NCBI RefSeq assembly: GCF_002993025.1
Contig: NZ_NXGI01000010.1
Location: forward strand, 1 to 64,000
Length of the DNA: 64,000 nt
Reading direction: 5' to 3'
Origin: Arcobacter cryaerophilus gv. crypticus
GTDB lineage: Bacteria > Campylobacterota > Campylobacteria > Campylobacterales > Arcobacteraceae
Within the stretch, counting starts at the first letter, position 1. Every line of letters starts with the position of its first letter. Under the pieces are notes generated by a model. That model saw only the letters and a list, made by a program, of their open reading frames with translations, was not told the DNA's origin and made no database searches. The translations under genes and the position numbers were made by a program. Shown one piece after another: positions 1 through 7,442 of the stretch.

Positions 1-54
1 AACTTGTTTTACAGCATCTCTTCTAAACTCTTCACTATATTCTCTTCTTGCCAT
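1..54 (-). CDS. IS3-family transposase OrfA, N-terminal fragment (runs off the window)
   Basis: Eighteen codons are visible, starting ATG at 54. They read MARREYSEEFRRDAVKQV, the typical opening of an IS3-family OrfA helix-turn-helix protein (S-EEFRRDAV signature, PF01527-like). An A/T-rich purine run, AATTGAAGGAATT, precedes it and supplies a GAAGG ribosome binding site. OrfA binds the element ends and is normally joined to the OrfB DDE catalytic domain by -1 frameshifting; none of that is in view. The family call rests on this short but characteristic stretch plus the nearby terminus. Confidence 0.75.
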   Translation of the reverse strand, partial: MARREYSEEFRRDAVKQV

Positions 55-139
55 TTTTAATTCCTTCAATTATTTACAATTTTCTCTAAATTGTTATTTT
101 AATTAACTGAATTAATTTGTGTCTATATTTTCGGGGTCA
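1..139 (-). mobile_element. Left end of an IS3-family insertion sequence (partial)
   Basis: Read on the minus strand from position 139, the sequence opens TGACCCCGAAAATATAGACA, a TGACCCC-type terminus like those of IS3-family elements, followed about 65 bases later by a transposase OrfA start. The rest of the element lies left of the window. The first base to its right continues the open frame of a receptor gene, so the element sits inside that gene. The exact boundary is inferred, because the other inverted repeat and the target duplication are not visible. Confidence 0.75.
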
Positions 140-345
140 TTCCATATAGAGATGGTGCAAATACAGATGTTATCCCATCTTATACAGTTTATGATGGTGG
201 AGTTAGATATAAAACAAAACTTGATAAATTCCCAACAACATTTATAGTTAATGCTACAAATTTGACAGGTAAAAAATATTGGAGAAGTTCAACATCTTTT
301 GGAGAACCAACAAATATTGCATTTTCTATGAAAATGGAGTTTTAA
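140..345 (+). pseudogene. 3' fragment of a TonB-dependent siderophore-type receptor, disrupted by the IS
   Basis: One open frame runs from the IS boundary to TAA at 343-345 with no start codon. It encodes about 67 residues including SYTVYDGGVRY, an NATNLTGKKYW-type motif and the terminal SMKMEF. This is the pattern of the last beta-strands of FecA/FhuE/FepA-type outer-membrane receptors: the N-L-T-x-K-x-Y box and a final aromatic residue for BAM recognition. The plug and most of the barrel are missing here; they either lie beyond the IS or are lost. The downstream PepSY-type gene supports a role in ferric-siderophore uptake. The ligand cannot be told. If the IS is intact in the middle of the gene, the receptor is inactive. 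Confidence 0.8.
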
Positions 346-360
346 TAAATTAAGCTATCT

Positions 361-393
361 TTTTGTTCTCAATAATAAATATTGAGAACAAAA
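361..393. terminator. Perfect 14-bp hairpin after the receptor fragment
   Basis: TTTTGTTCTCAATA (361-374) is exactly complementary to TATTGAGAACAAAA (380-393) with a 5-base loop. It lies between the receptor stop codon and the next gene. The 3' side continues TTATTAAAAAT rather than a clean T run, so it may be a weak terminator, an attenuator for the genes downstream, or an RNA-stabilising hairpin. Confidence 0.5.
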
Positions 394-427
394 TTATTAA
401 AAATAATAAATAAAAAGAAGATAAGAT

Positions 428-1999
428 ATGAAAAAAGAAGAAGACAAAATTTTTAAACAAAGACTCCAAAGAGTACATGTGTCAACAGGAGTAAGTTTTT
501 CTTTACTTATGTATATAGCTGTATTTTTTGGAATATTTGCTATTATACTCCCATATATTCAAGTTTGGGAGAAGCCATCAAGACATTTTAAAATGGCTGA
601 TATTACAACTATAAATTATGGAGCTATGATAGATCCCATTTTGGCAGATCCAGACTATCCAAAGGTAAATCCAATAACAATATCATTTCCTGGATATATG
701 GAAGATCCTGCTTTAAAAATAAGAACAGATTTTGTAAAAACAAAAGTTTTTAATCCAAATACTTCACTAGAAGTTGAAAATGAAGGTGATTTATCAGAAT
801 TAGCATGGTTTTTAAACTCTATGCACTATGGAAGACCACTAAAAGATGTTGGAATATATACTTTTGGATTTATGGCTGTTGGAATTATGTTTTTGGTTAT
901 AGGAGGAGTTTATCTAGTCCTAAAAATAAAATATACAAATAGTGGTAAAAATGCTACAAGTAAGTTTTCAAAGTGGCATAGAAAGATATTTATATGGACA
1001 TTTGCACCTTTTATCATTATCACTCTAACAGGTGCATTGATGAATATAGGATATAGCGGTTCAGCTCCTATGACATATATTGCTTCAAAAGGTAATACTC
1101 ATGAAATAGGAGATTTAACTGGACCTATCTTATTTCCTAAGCAACCACGACTTGATTTACGAAATGATAGTATAGTTATGCTTCCTATAAATGAATTACT
1201 TATAAAAGCAAAAGAGATAGCACCTCAAATAGATTTTCAAAGAGTAAGAATTATAAATTGGAATGATAGTAGTGCAATAGCAAAATTTGAAGGATATAAT
1301 CCATATATGCCATTTTTAAATGGTATTTCAAATAAACCTTTTGTAACTCTAAGCGGAGTTGATGGAAGCTTAATACACCAACAAAAAGTTATGGATAAAC
1401 ACTGGAGTGGATTATTTTATGATAGTATTTTCTTTTTACACTTTTTATTTGGAGTAGATACATTTACAAGATTCTTTATACTTTTTCTTATGACTTTATC
1501 TACATTAGCAATAGGTTTTGGTAATCTGTTATGTTTAGAGAAGAAAGCAAGAAAATTACCAAATAATACTCCAACTTATCAAGGATTTGGAAAACTATCT
1601 TTAGCAGTTATGATTGGAGTTATTCCTGCAACTGGACTTTTATTTGTTTTACAATGGTTACTTCCTTTTGATATGGAAAATAGAGTATTAATTCAAAAAG
1701 GTTTATTTGCAACTCTTTGGATAGCTACTTTAGCTTATAGCTTCTATCAACTAAACTCCTACAAAACAGCTAAAGAATTTTTATATCTTGGTGGAATTTT
1801 ATTTATTTTAAGTCCAATAATACATTTTATAAATAGTGGGTTTAATCCAATATCTTTATATGTAGGTGAAATGTATTCTATACTAGGTGTTGATATTGGA
1901 TTATTTATATTTGGAGTAATTTTACTTTTTGTTGCTTATAAATTACCAACAAATAAAGAAAAGATTCAAGAGTTTTGGACAAAAAGAGGTGTTAAATGA
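428..1999 (+). CDS. PepSY-associated TM helix protein (ferric-siderophore reductase-like)
   Basis: A 523-residue integral membrane protein. A first membrane segment is at about residues 20-43, and others follow near 147-167, 186-205, 340-366, 390-412 and the C-terminus. Conserved features of the PepSY-associated TM family (PF03929) are visible: the N-terminal H-x-x-x-G (HVSTG) before helix 1, KWHRKIF before a middle helix, and HWSGLFYDSIFFLHF. Members sit next to TonB-dependent siderophore receptors and are proposed to reduce ferric-siderophore in the inner membrane; some are shown or suspected to carry heme through such histidines. The gene follows a broken TonB receptor and overlaps the next gene by 4 bases (ATGA), so it heads a three-gene operon. 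The substrate is inferred from context only. Confidence 0.75.
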   Translation: MKKEEDKIFKQRLQRVHVSTGVSFSLLMYIAVFFGIFAIILPYIQVWEKPSRHFKMADITTINYGAMIDPILADPDYPKVNPITISFPGYMEDPALKIRTDFVKTKVFNPNTSLEVENEGDLSELAWFLNSMHYGRPLKDVGIYTFGFMAVGIMFLVIGGVYLVLKIKYTNSGKNATSKFSKWHRKIFIWTFAPFIIITLTGALMNIGYSGSAPMTYIASKGNTHEIGDLTGPILFPKQPRLDLRNDSIVMLPINELLIKAKEIAPQIDFQRVRIINWNDSSAIAKFEGYNPYMPFLNGISNKPFVTLSGVDGSLIHQQKVMDKHWSGLFYDSIFFLHFLFGVDTFTRFFILFLMTLSTLAIGFGNLLCLEKKARKLPNNTPTYQGFGKLSLAVMIGVIPATGLLFVLQWLLPFDMENRVLIQKGLFATLWIATLAYSFYQLNSYKTAKEFLYLGGILFILSPIIHFINSGFNPISLYVGEMYSILGVDIGLFIFGVILLFVAYKLPTNKEKIQEFWTKRGVK

Positions 2000-2301
2000 C
2001 AAAGTATCTCAATAAACTCAAAGTTGCAGAAAATAGTGGCACAAAAATAGGATTATTTAGAACTATTTGTTCTATTTTTGGTGGATTAATTGTTGCATAT
2101 TTAAGTATGACTTTTTTAGTATTTATTATTCCAGGAACTGCTGGTGAATCTATAATAGTTTCACTTTTACTAAATACTTTAACTTGGGCAATTATTGCTT
2201 TGTGGATTAGTTTATCTAAAACAAAATATATAGCGCTTTTAAGATGTGTTGTTCCAAGTTTAATATTTGGAATACTTTTAATAATACTTTACAATATTTA
2301 A
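1996..2301 (+). CDS. Small membrane protein, DUF3649-like, iron-uptake operon
   Basis: A 101-residue protein with three predicted membrane segments (about residues 22-45, 52-72, 82-100). It shows the small iron-operon membrane protein pattern resembling DUF3649: a short basic N-terminus, R-x-x-C-x-x-x-G-G-x-x-x-A-Y in helix 1 and a polar W-I-S-L-S turn. Its start overlaps the stop of the PepSY-type gene by 4 bases, so translation is probably coupled. In other bacteria such proteins accompany PepSY-type proteins and TonB receptors, but no biochemical function is established. The DUF assignment is from pattern memory and should be treated as tentative. Confidence 0.6.
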   Translation: MTKYLNKLKVAENSGTKIGLFRTICSIFGGLIVAYLSMTFLVFIIPGTAGESIIVSLLLNTLTWAIIALWISLSKTKYIALLRCVVPSLIFGILLIILYNI

Positions 2302-2312
2302 GGATAGAAAAA

Positions 2313-2816
2313 ATGATAAAAAAGATATTTATATTTTTAATTACAATATTTGCTGTTAGCTCTTTATACGCTCATGATGAACTTACACTAGAGATAATTG
2401 ATAATAAAAATAATACTATTACAATAGTAGGTGATGAAGAACATAATCAAGGTTTAGCAGGAGCTTTAATCAAAGTTGAATCTTTAATAAGTGGAGATAT
2501 ACTTTTTAAAGATAGATTTCCAAAAGAGAGTAAAATTACAATTGATATTCCAAAAGAACCTTATCAAGTTGTTCTTGATACTTCTTTTGAAGTTTTAACA
2601 AAAGTTGGTATTGCTCCAATTCAGGGATTTGATAAACAACATCAATTAACAGCAGATGAAGTTTTAGCAAAACTATCAAAAGAGACTCATAATGAAGATG
2701 AGTGGGATAATTTAACTATTCTTTTCTTCTCTTTATGTTTAATTTTATTTTTATTTGCAATTTATTTTAGCAATAGAAATACAAATAAAATATTAGAAAA
2801 AGTAAAAGAGGGTTAA
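2313..2816 (+). CDS. Exported, membrane-anchored protein of the iron-uptake operon, unknown function
   Basis: A 167-residue product. I start it at ATG 2313, just after an AAGGAT ribosome binding site; an in-frame upstream start at 2244 would bury itself in the preceding gene. Residues 1-19 form a signal peptide ending in LYA-HDE. Then comes a roughly 110-residue beta-rich periplasmic domain (EIIDNKNNTITIVGDEEH, GALIKVES), one membrane helix near 130-150 and a short basic tail. The layout suggests a periplasmic domain tethered at the inner membrane. It is the last gene of the operon and a hairpin follows. I do not recognise a named family. Metal handling is only an inference from its neighbours. 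Confidence 0.7.
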   Translation: MIKKIFIFLITIFAVSSLYAHDELTLEIIDNKNNTITIVGDEEHNQGLAGALIKVESLISGDILFKDRFPKESKITIDIPKEPYQVVLDTSFEVLTKVGIAPIQGFDKQHQLTADEVLAKLSKETHNEDEWDNLTILFFSLCLILFLFAIYFSNRNTNKILEKVKEG

Positions 2817-2827
2817 TCTCTCTTTTT
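2804..2827 (+). terminator. Weak intrinsic terminator of the iron-uptake operon
   Basis: AAAAGAG (2804-2810) pairs with CTCTTTT (2820-2826), followed by T and A-rich sequence. The 5' arm overlaps the last codons of the upstream gene. Confidence 0.45.
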
Positions 2828-2920
2828 ATACTCTTAAGTTATATATTTTTATTAAATCCTTTTAAAACATACCTTCAAATAACATTTTATTTCAAATTCT
2901 CACCCAATAAAAGAATTTTT

Positions 2921-2937
2921 ATGCTAGAATAAAGATA
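2921..2937 (+). promoter_or_regulatory. Sigma-70 promoter (-10 element) for hpf
   Basis: ATGCTAGAAT contains an extended -10, TGCTAGAAT, with the hexamer TAGAAT at 2925-2930 and a start expected near 2937. Upstream T-rich tracts replace a -35 box, as is usual in Campylobacterota. An AAGGAG ribosome binding site lies at 2947-2952. Confidence 0.6.
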
Positions 2938-2957
2938 TTTTATTTCAAGGAGTAATT

Positions 2958-3488
2958 ATGAATACAAGTATAGTAGGAAGACATATAAAACTTACGGACG
3001 CAATAAAAGATTATATAAATAGTTCAATAGATACATTTAAAAAATATAACTTGGATATTATTTCAGTTACTTCTACGATTGTTGGAGATGAAAAAGCAAA
3101 AGGTTTTACTTTTGAGTTCTCTTTAAATATTGCAAATATAGATACAGTTGTTATTAAACAAAAAGATAAAGATTTATATACTGCAATTGATATTGCAACA
3201 GATAGAGTTGCAAAAGTTTTAAGAAGACACAATGATAAAATAACTGCTCATAAAGCAACAAAATTTAGCGAAGCTATAGAAGTAGAAGATGGTATAGCAA
3301 AAGAGCTTGAAAAGTTTGAAGATGAGATTATACCTCAAAGATTAACTTCTTATAAGCCAATAGATATTGAAGAAGCTTTAGAAGAGTTGAAAAATTCAAC
3401 TGCTTTGTTTAAAGTTTTTTATGACAAAGATGACAATATGAGAGTTCTTTACAAGGCAAATGCTGCTGGAAAATTTGGACTTTATTAA
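2958..3488 (+). CDS. hpf: Ribosome hibernation promoting factor, long form
   Basis: A 176-residue protein. Residues 1-100 form the S30AE/YfiA fold that sits in the 30S decoding region (start MNTSIVGRHIKLTDAIKDYI; basic stretch DRVAKVLRRHNDKITAHK). Residues from about 120 on form the small C-terminal dimerisation domain of long HPFs (KPIDIEEALEELKNS...FYDKDDNMRVLYKANAAGKFGLY). Long HPF dimerises two ribosomes into inactive 100S particles in stationary phase or stress. The length matches long HPF (about 180) rather than short HPF (about 95). The gene has its own promoter and a strong terminator, so it is probably a single-gene unit between the iron operon and der. Confidence 0.93.
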   Translation: MNTSIVGRHIKLTDAIKDYINSSIDTFKKYNLDIISVTSTIVGDEKAKGFTFEFSLNIANIDTVVIKQKDKDLYTAIDIATDRVAKVLRRHNDKITAHKATKFSEAIEVEDGIAKELEKFEDEIIPQRLTSYKPIDIEEALEELKNSTALFKVFYDKDDNMRVLYKANAAGKFGLY

Positions 3489-3505
3489 TACAGAAAAAAG
3501 TATAC

Positions 3506-3538
3506 AAAAAGGTATTAGCTTTTGCTAGTACCTTTTTT
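3506..3538 (+). terminator. Strong intrinsic terminator of hpf
   Basis: A stem of AAAAAGGTATTAGC with GCTAGTACCTTTTT (one T-G wobble) closes a 4-base TTTT loop and ends in a run of T. It lies 18 bases after the hpf stop codon. Confidence 0.85.
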
Positions 3539-3568
3539 AATTTATAAAAATAGGATTAGATAAAATTT

Positions 3569-5032
3569 ATGGAAAAAAACTTAAAAAAAATTGCACTAAT
3601 AGGGCAACCAAATGTTGGAAAATCATCGCTTTTTAACAGAATAGCAAATAAAAGAATAGCTATTGTATCAGATGTTTCTGGAACAACAAGAGATGTAAGA
3701 AGACATGAGATAGAGATTATTGATAGAAGTGCATTGATTCTTGATACAGGAGGAATTGATGATACAAATGATGAAATTTTTTCAAATGTAAAAAAGAAGG
3801 CTGTAAAAACTGCAAAAGAGGCTGATATAATACTTTTTATTGTAGATGGAAAAAAGATCCCCGATGATAAAGATAAGGAACTATTTTATGAGCTTCAAAG
3901 ATTAGGTAAAGAGCTTGCCTTGATTGTAAATAAAATTGACAATGATAAAGAGCTAGAGCGACTTTGGGAATTTTTTGAATTTGGAATAGGAGAAGAAAAC
4001 CTTTTTGGAATATCAGTTTCTCACAATCGTGGTACAAAAACACTTTATGAGTGGATTTATAAACATCTTCCAGAAAATCCTGAAACAGTTGCAAGAATGG
4101 AAGAAGAAAAAAGAAGAAAAGAGCTAGAAGGTGAGTTTTTTGAAGAAGACTTTGATGATGAAGAGGATTTTTCTGCTGAGGGATTAGAAAAAATAGAAGA
4201 AGAACTTATTATTGATGATACTTCTATAAATGTTGCAATTATTGGTCGAGTTAATGTTGGAAAATCATCTATTTTGAACTCTCTTGTGGGAATGGAAAGA
4301 TCAGTTGTTTCAAGTATTGCTGGAACAACTATAGATCCTGTTGATGAAACTTTCTCTTACAAAGACAAAGAGATAACTTTTGTTGATACAGCTGGACTTA
4401 GAAGAAGAGGAAGTATTGAAGGTATAGAAAAATTTGCCTTAATGCGAACAAAAGAGATGCTAGAAAAAGCAAATGTTGCTTTGGTTATTCTTGATGCTTC
4501 AAGAGAGCTTACAGATTTAGATGAAAAAATTGCTGGATTAGTTGATGAATATGGTCTTGGAACAATTATTGTTTTAAATAAATGGGATGAAAATATGGAT
4601 ACATTTCAAAAAATGGAAGAAGAAGTAAGAAGAAGATTTAGATTTTTATCTTATGCTCCAATCATAGCAGTTTCAGCAAAAACAGGAAGAAGTGTAGATA
4701 GATTAAAAGATAAAATTATAGAGATTTTTGAAAACTATACACAAAGAATTCCAACTTCACAACTAAACAAAGTAATAGAAGAGGCGGTAATTAGACACTC
4801 TCTTCCAAGTCCAAATGGAGCATATTTAAGAATTTATTACTCTACACAATTTAGCTCAAGACCACCAAGAATTGCTTTAGTTATGAATAAACCACAACTT
4901 TTACACTACTCATATAAAAGATATTTGATTAACTTTTTAAGAGAGAAGTTTAATTTTGAAGGAACACCAATTCATGTTATTGCTCGTGGTAAAAATGATA
5001 AAATGGGTGATGAAGAGTATCTAGAAAGATAG
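3569..5032 (+). CDS. der: GTPase Der (EngA), ribosome assembly
   Basis: A 487-residue tandem GTPase. The first G domain starts at once (G1 GQPNVGKSS near 12-20, G2/G3 region DVSGTTRD and DTGGI, G4 NKID). An acidic linker around 185-215 (EEDFDDEED) follows, then a second G domain (G1 GRVNVGKSS near 226, G3 DTAGL, G4 NKWD) and the C-terminal KH-like domain containing YSTQFSSRPPRIALVMN. Der binds the 50S subunit late in its maturation and is essential in most bacteria. The length is typical for Campylobacterota. It precedes the SulP gene by 8 bases, so the two may be cotranscribed. Confidence 0.97.
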   Translation: MEKNLKKIALIGQPNVGKSSLFNRIANKRIAIVSDVSGTTRDVRRHEIEIIDRSALILDTGGIDDTNDEIFSNVKKKAVKTAKEADIILFIVDGKKIPDDKDKELFYELQRLGKELALIVNKIDNDKELERLWEFFEFGIGEENLFGISVSHNRGTKTLYEWIYKHLPENPETVARMEEEKRRKELEGEFFEEDFDDEEDFSAEGLEKIEEELIIDDTSINVAIIGRVNVGKSSILNSLVGMERSVVSSIAGTTIDPVDETFSYKDKEITFVDTAGLRRRGSIEGIEKFALMRTKEMLEKANVALVILDASRELTDLDEKIAGLVDEYGLGTIIVLNKWDENMDTFQKMEEEVRRRFRFLSYAPIIAVSAKTGRSVDRLKDKIIEIFENYTQRIPTSQLNKVIEEAVIRHSLPSPNGAYLRIYYSTQFSSRPPRIALVMNKPQLLHYSYKRYLINFLREKFNFEGTPIHVIARGKNDKMGDEEYLER

Positions 5033-5040
5033 GAATTTTT

Positions 5041-6603
5041 TTGACAATTAAAACTGTAAAAAATGATATTTTAGCTGGTATTACTGTTGCTGTAGTTGCA
5101 CTTCCTTTGGCTTTGGCTTTTGGAGTTGTAAGTGGAGCAGGGGCTATTGCAGGACTTTATGGAGCTATTATATTAGGTTTTATTGCTGCTCTTTTAGGTG
5201 GCGTTTCTGTTCAAGTTTCAGGACCAACTGGTCCGATGACTGTAGTAACAGCAGCTGCAATTGCTACTTTTCCAAATGATTTTTCAACTGTTATGGCAAT
5301 TGTATTTTTTACTGGAATTATTCAAATATCTTTTGGAATTGTAGATTTAGGAAAATGGATAAATTTTATTCCATATCCAATTATTTCTGGTTTTATGTGT
5401 GGAATAGGTGTTATTATTATAATTTTACAAATAAATCCACTTTTTGGGGCTAATACAAATAGTTCAATTGTTTATATAGTTACTCATCTTTTTGAAACAT
5501 TTAAAAATACAAATTACGAAGCACTTTTTGTTGGTTTAATTACAATTTTAATAATGTTTTTAACTCCAAAAAGTATTACAAAAATAGTTCCAGCAGCTTT
5601 AGTGGCTCTATTTTTTGTAACTATTTTAGCTACGATATTAAACTTAAATATTCCAACAATAAGTGAAATTCCATCTCAGTTACCAGATTTTATTTTCCCA
5701 TCTTTTAATATTTTAGATTTAAGCAGTATTCTTACTTTTGCTATTACTTTGGCACTTTTAGGTTCTGTTGATACTCAATTAACATCTGTTTTGGTTGATT
5801 CAAAACTAAAAACAAATCATAATTCAAAAAGAGAATTAATCGCTCAAGGTATTGGAAATACTATGTGCTCATTTTTTGGTGCAATTCCAGGAGCAGGTGC
5901 AACTATGAGAACAGTTGTTAATATGAAAAATGGAGCAACAACTAGAATCTCTGGAGTTACTCATGCAATTGTATTACTTATCATAGCTCTATTTTTAGCT
6001 CCAATTGCTTCAAAAATTCCCTTGGCACTTCTTGCTGGAATTCTTATAAAAGTTGGTTTTGATATTTTAGATTATAGATTTTTACAAATCATACAAAAAG
6101 TAACAAAAGACGATTTAATTATTATGATAACTGTATTTTTATTAACAGTTTTTGTAGATTTAATAATAGCAGTTGCGGCTGGAGTTTTTATCTCATCATT
6201 TATGGCTGTTTATCAAATATCAAAAAATATCAAAATGAAACATCATAGAGTTTTAATAGTTGATGAAAATATAGATATTATAAAAGTAAAAGGTGCTTTA
6301 TTTTTTGCTACAGCAATACTTCTTGAGAGAGTTATAAACAAAGCTAAAAGTGAAAAAATAGTAATTGATTGTACAGAAGTTAGTTATTTAGATATGTCTG
6401 CTATATTCAAACTTGAAGATATTATAGAAAAATATCAAGAAAAAAATATTGAGATTATTTTGGTTATAAAGTATACTCACAAAAGAAGATTGTTGAAAAT
6501 AGGTAAAATTTTTAATACAATAAAGATATACAGAATCCTAGAACATGCAAAAATACATATAAAAGAAGAGTTGAAAAATGAGCAAAATATATCTACTAAA
6601 TGA
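5041..6603 (+). CDS. SulP/SLC26-family anion transporter with C-terminal STAS domain
   Basis: A 520-residue protein starting at TTG, with an AGGAA ribosome binding site just upstream; the previous stop is 8 bases away. About 12-14 membrane segments fill residues 8-395. SulP signatures are present: the proline-rich early helix (VVALPLALAFGVVSGAGAIAG), QVSGPTGPMTVVT in the substrate pocket, and GAIPGAGATMRTVVNMKNGA. A cytoplasmic STAS domain (about 405-510, with IDCTEVSYLDMSAIFKLED) follows. Family members carry sulfate, bicarbonate, dicarboxylates or other anions, and the exact substrate cannot be read from sequence. The last 26 bases overlap hemD. Confidence 0.9.
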   Translation: MTIKTVKNDILAGITVAVVALPLALAFGVVSGAGAIAGLYGAIILGFIAALLGGVSVQVSGPTGPMTVVTAAAIATFPNDFSTVMAIVFFTGIIQISFGIVDLGKWINFIPYPIISGFMCGIGVIIIILQINPLFGANTNSSIVYIVTHLFETFKNTNYEALFVGLITILIMFLTPKSITKIVPAALVALFFVTILATILNLNIPTISEIPSQLPDFIFPSFNILDLSSILTFAITLALLGSVDTQLTSVLVDSKLKTNHNSKRELIAQGIGNTMCSFFGAIPGAGATMRTVVNMKNGATTRISGVTHAIVLLIIALFLAPIASKIPLALLAGILIKVGFDILDYRFLQIIQKVTKDDLIIMITVFLLTVFVDLIIAVAAGVFISSFMAVYQISKNIKMKHHRVLIVDENIDIIKVKGALFFATAILLERVINKAKSEKIVIDCTEVSYLDMSAIFKLEDIIEKYQEKNIEIILVIKYTHKRRLLKIGKIFNTIKIYRILEHAKIHIKEELKNEQNISTK

Positions 6604-7207
6604 GCAAAAATTTGATGGAGTAGAAAATCTTGAAGTTTTTGAGATAGAGTATTTAAAATTTGATTTAGATTTAAAAAAATATGATGCCTTAGTCTTTACA
6701 TCAAAAAATGGTATTTTTTCACTAGAAGAAAATGGTATAAATTGGAAAAACATTCCATCTTATGTAATAGCTCCAAAAACAGCAGATATTGCAAAAAAAG
6801 TTGGTGCAAATATAGCTTTTATTGGATTTAGTGGTCATGGAAATGATTTTGCAAATGAACTAATCCCATATTTAAAAGATAAAAAAACTCTATATGTAAG
6901 AGCATTAAAAACCGTATCAAATCTCACAAATATTTTAAAAGAAAACGGTATAAATATAGATGAAATAATTGCATACAAAACATCTTGTAATAAAAAAGAA
7001 AGAAAATCTTTAGATAAAAACTCTACAATTATTTTCACCTCTCCATCTAGTGTTGAGTGCTTTTTTCAAAAATATAGCTGGGAAGATAGCTTTAAGGCAA
7101 TAGCTATAGGCAAAACAACAGCTTTATATCTTCCAAAAAATATAAAGTGTGAAATAAGTTCTATTACTAGTGTTGAGGAGTGTGTTAAACTAGCTCTTAA
7201 AGATTAG
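6578..7207 (+). CDS. hemD: Uroporphyrinogen-III synthase
   Basis: A 209-residue protein of the HemD family, which closes and isomerises hydroxymethylbilane to uroporphyrinogen III for heme and corrinoid synthesis. It shows the bilobed pattern: an N-terminal lobe with VFTSKNGI, a swap near 85-90, and a second lobe with IFTSPSSVECFF and the terminal AIGKTTA box. HemD is poorly conserved in general, and these short boxes carry the call. It is slightly shorter than E. coli HemD (246). Its start overlaps the SulP gene by 26 bases, implying translational coupling. A 6S-like RNA follows directly. Confidence 0.85.
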   Translation: MSKIYLLNEQKFDGVENLEVFEIEYLKFDLDLKKYDALVFTSKNGIFSLEENGINWKNIPSYVIAPKTADIAKKVGANIAFIGFSGHGNDFANELIPYLKDKKTLYVRALKTVSNLTNILKENGINIDEIIAYKTSCNKKERKSLDKNSTIIFTSPSSVECFFQKYSWEDSFKAIAIGKTTALYLPKNIKCEISSITSVEECVKLALKD

Positions 7208-7233
7208 TTTAATCACAATTTTAAATTTTTTTA

Positions 7234-7241
7234 GATAAAAT
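7234..7241 (+). promoter_or_regulatory. -10 element for the 6S-like RNA
   Basis: GATAAAAT with the hexamer TAAAAT at 7236-7241, preceded by T-rich tracts, places a start near 7248-7250. That is exactly where the closing stem of the structured RNA begins. Confidence 0.55.
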
Positions 7242-7248
7242 TATCAAT

Positions 7249-7425
7249 TCTAAGTAGTACGGGATTTCCATTACTTGCGGGTCCGATAATATTTTATTTT
7301 ATACAAATTTGTAGTTTATACTGTGTGCAGCATCTCCTTTGGTTTTTGCTCCTAAAGTATTTCTCTTGTATATTTACTTGGCTTTTAGGGCCACCTTTAT
7401 GGTTATCGGCTACTTGGATTTTAAA
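7249..7425 (+). ncRNA. ssrS: 6S RNA candidate (RNA polymerase-binding regulator) upstream of purD
   Basis: The roughly 235-base gap holds no ORF but a long rod-like fold. CTAAGTAG (7250-7257) pairs with CTACTTGG (7410-7417) to close it. Inside, GATTTCCAT pairs with ATGGTTATC around a 2-base mismatch, and GGTCC pairs with GGGCC. A large AU-rich central region and a terminal hairpin complete a 6S-like architecture of about 175 nt. 6S RNAs have been reported beside purine genes, and in Helicobacter pylori upstream of purD, which matches this location. It seems to be transcribed into purD, whose start lies 18 bases beyond the fold. 3' end uncertain; the call rests on structure and context, not on alignment. 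Confidence 0.7.
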
Positions 7426-7442
7426 AATTAAAGGGAAAAATA

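Noticed and set aside
2244-2312. Longer N-terminus for the third iron-operon protein
   Set aside because: It would hide the signal peptide and overlap the previous gene; the ATG at 2313 has a ribosome binding site and gives a clean signal sequence.
7249-7425. SRP 4.5S RNA or a purine riboswitch before purD
   Set aside because: No SRP tetraloop region and no purine-riboswitch core; the long rod with a central open region fits 6S better.
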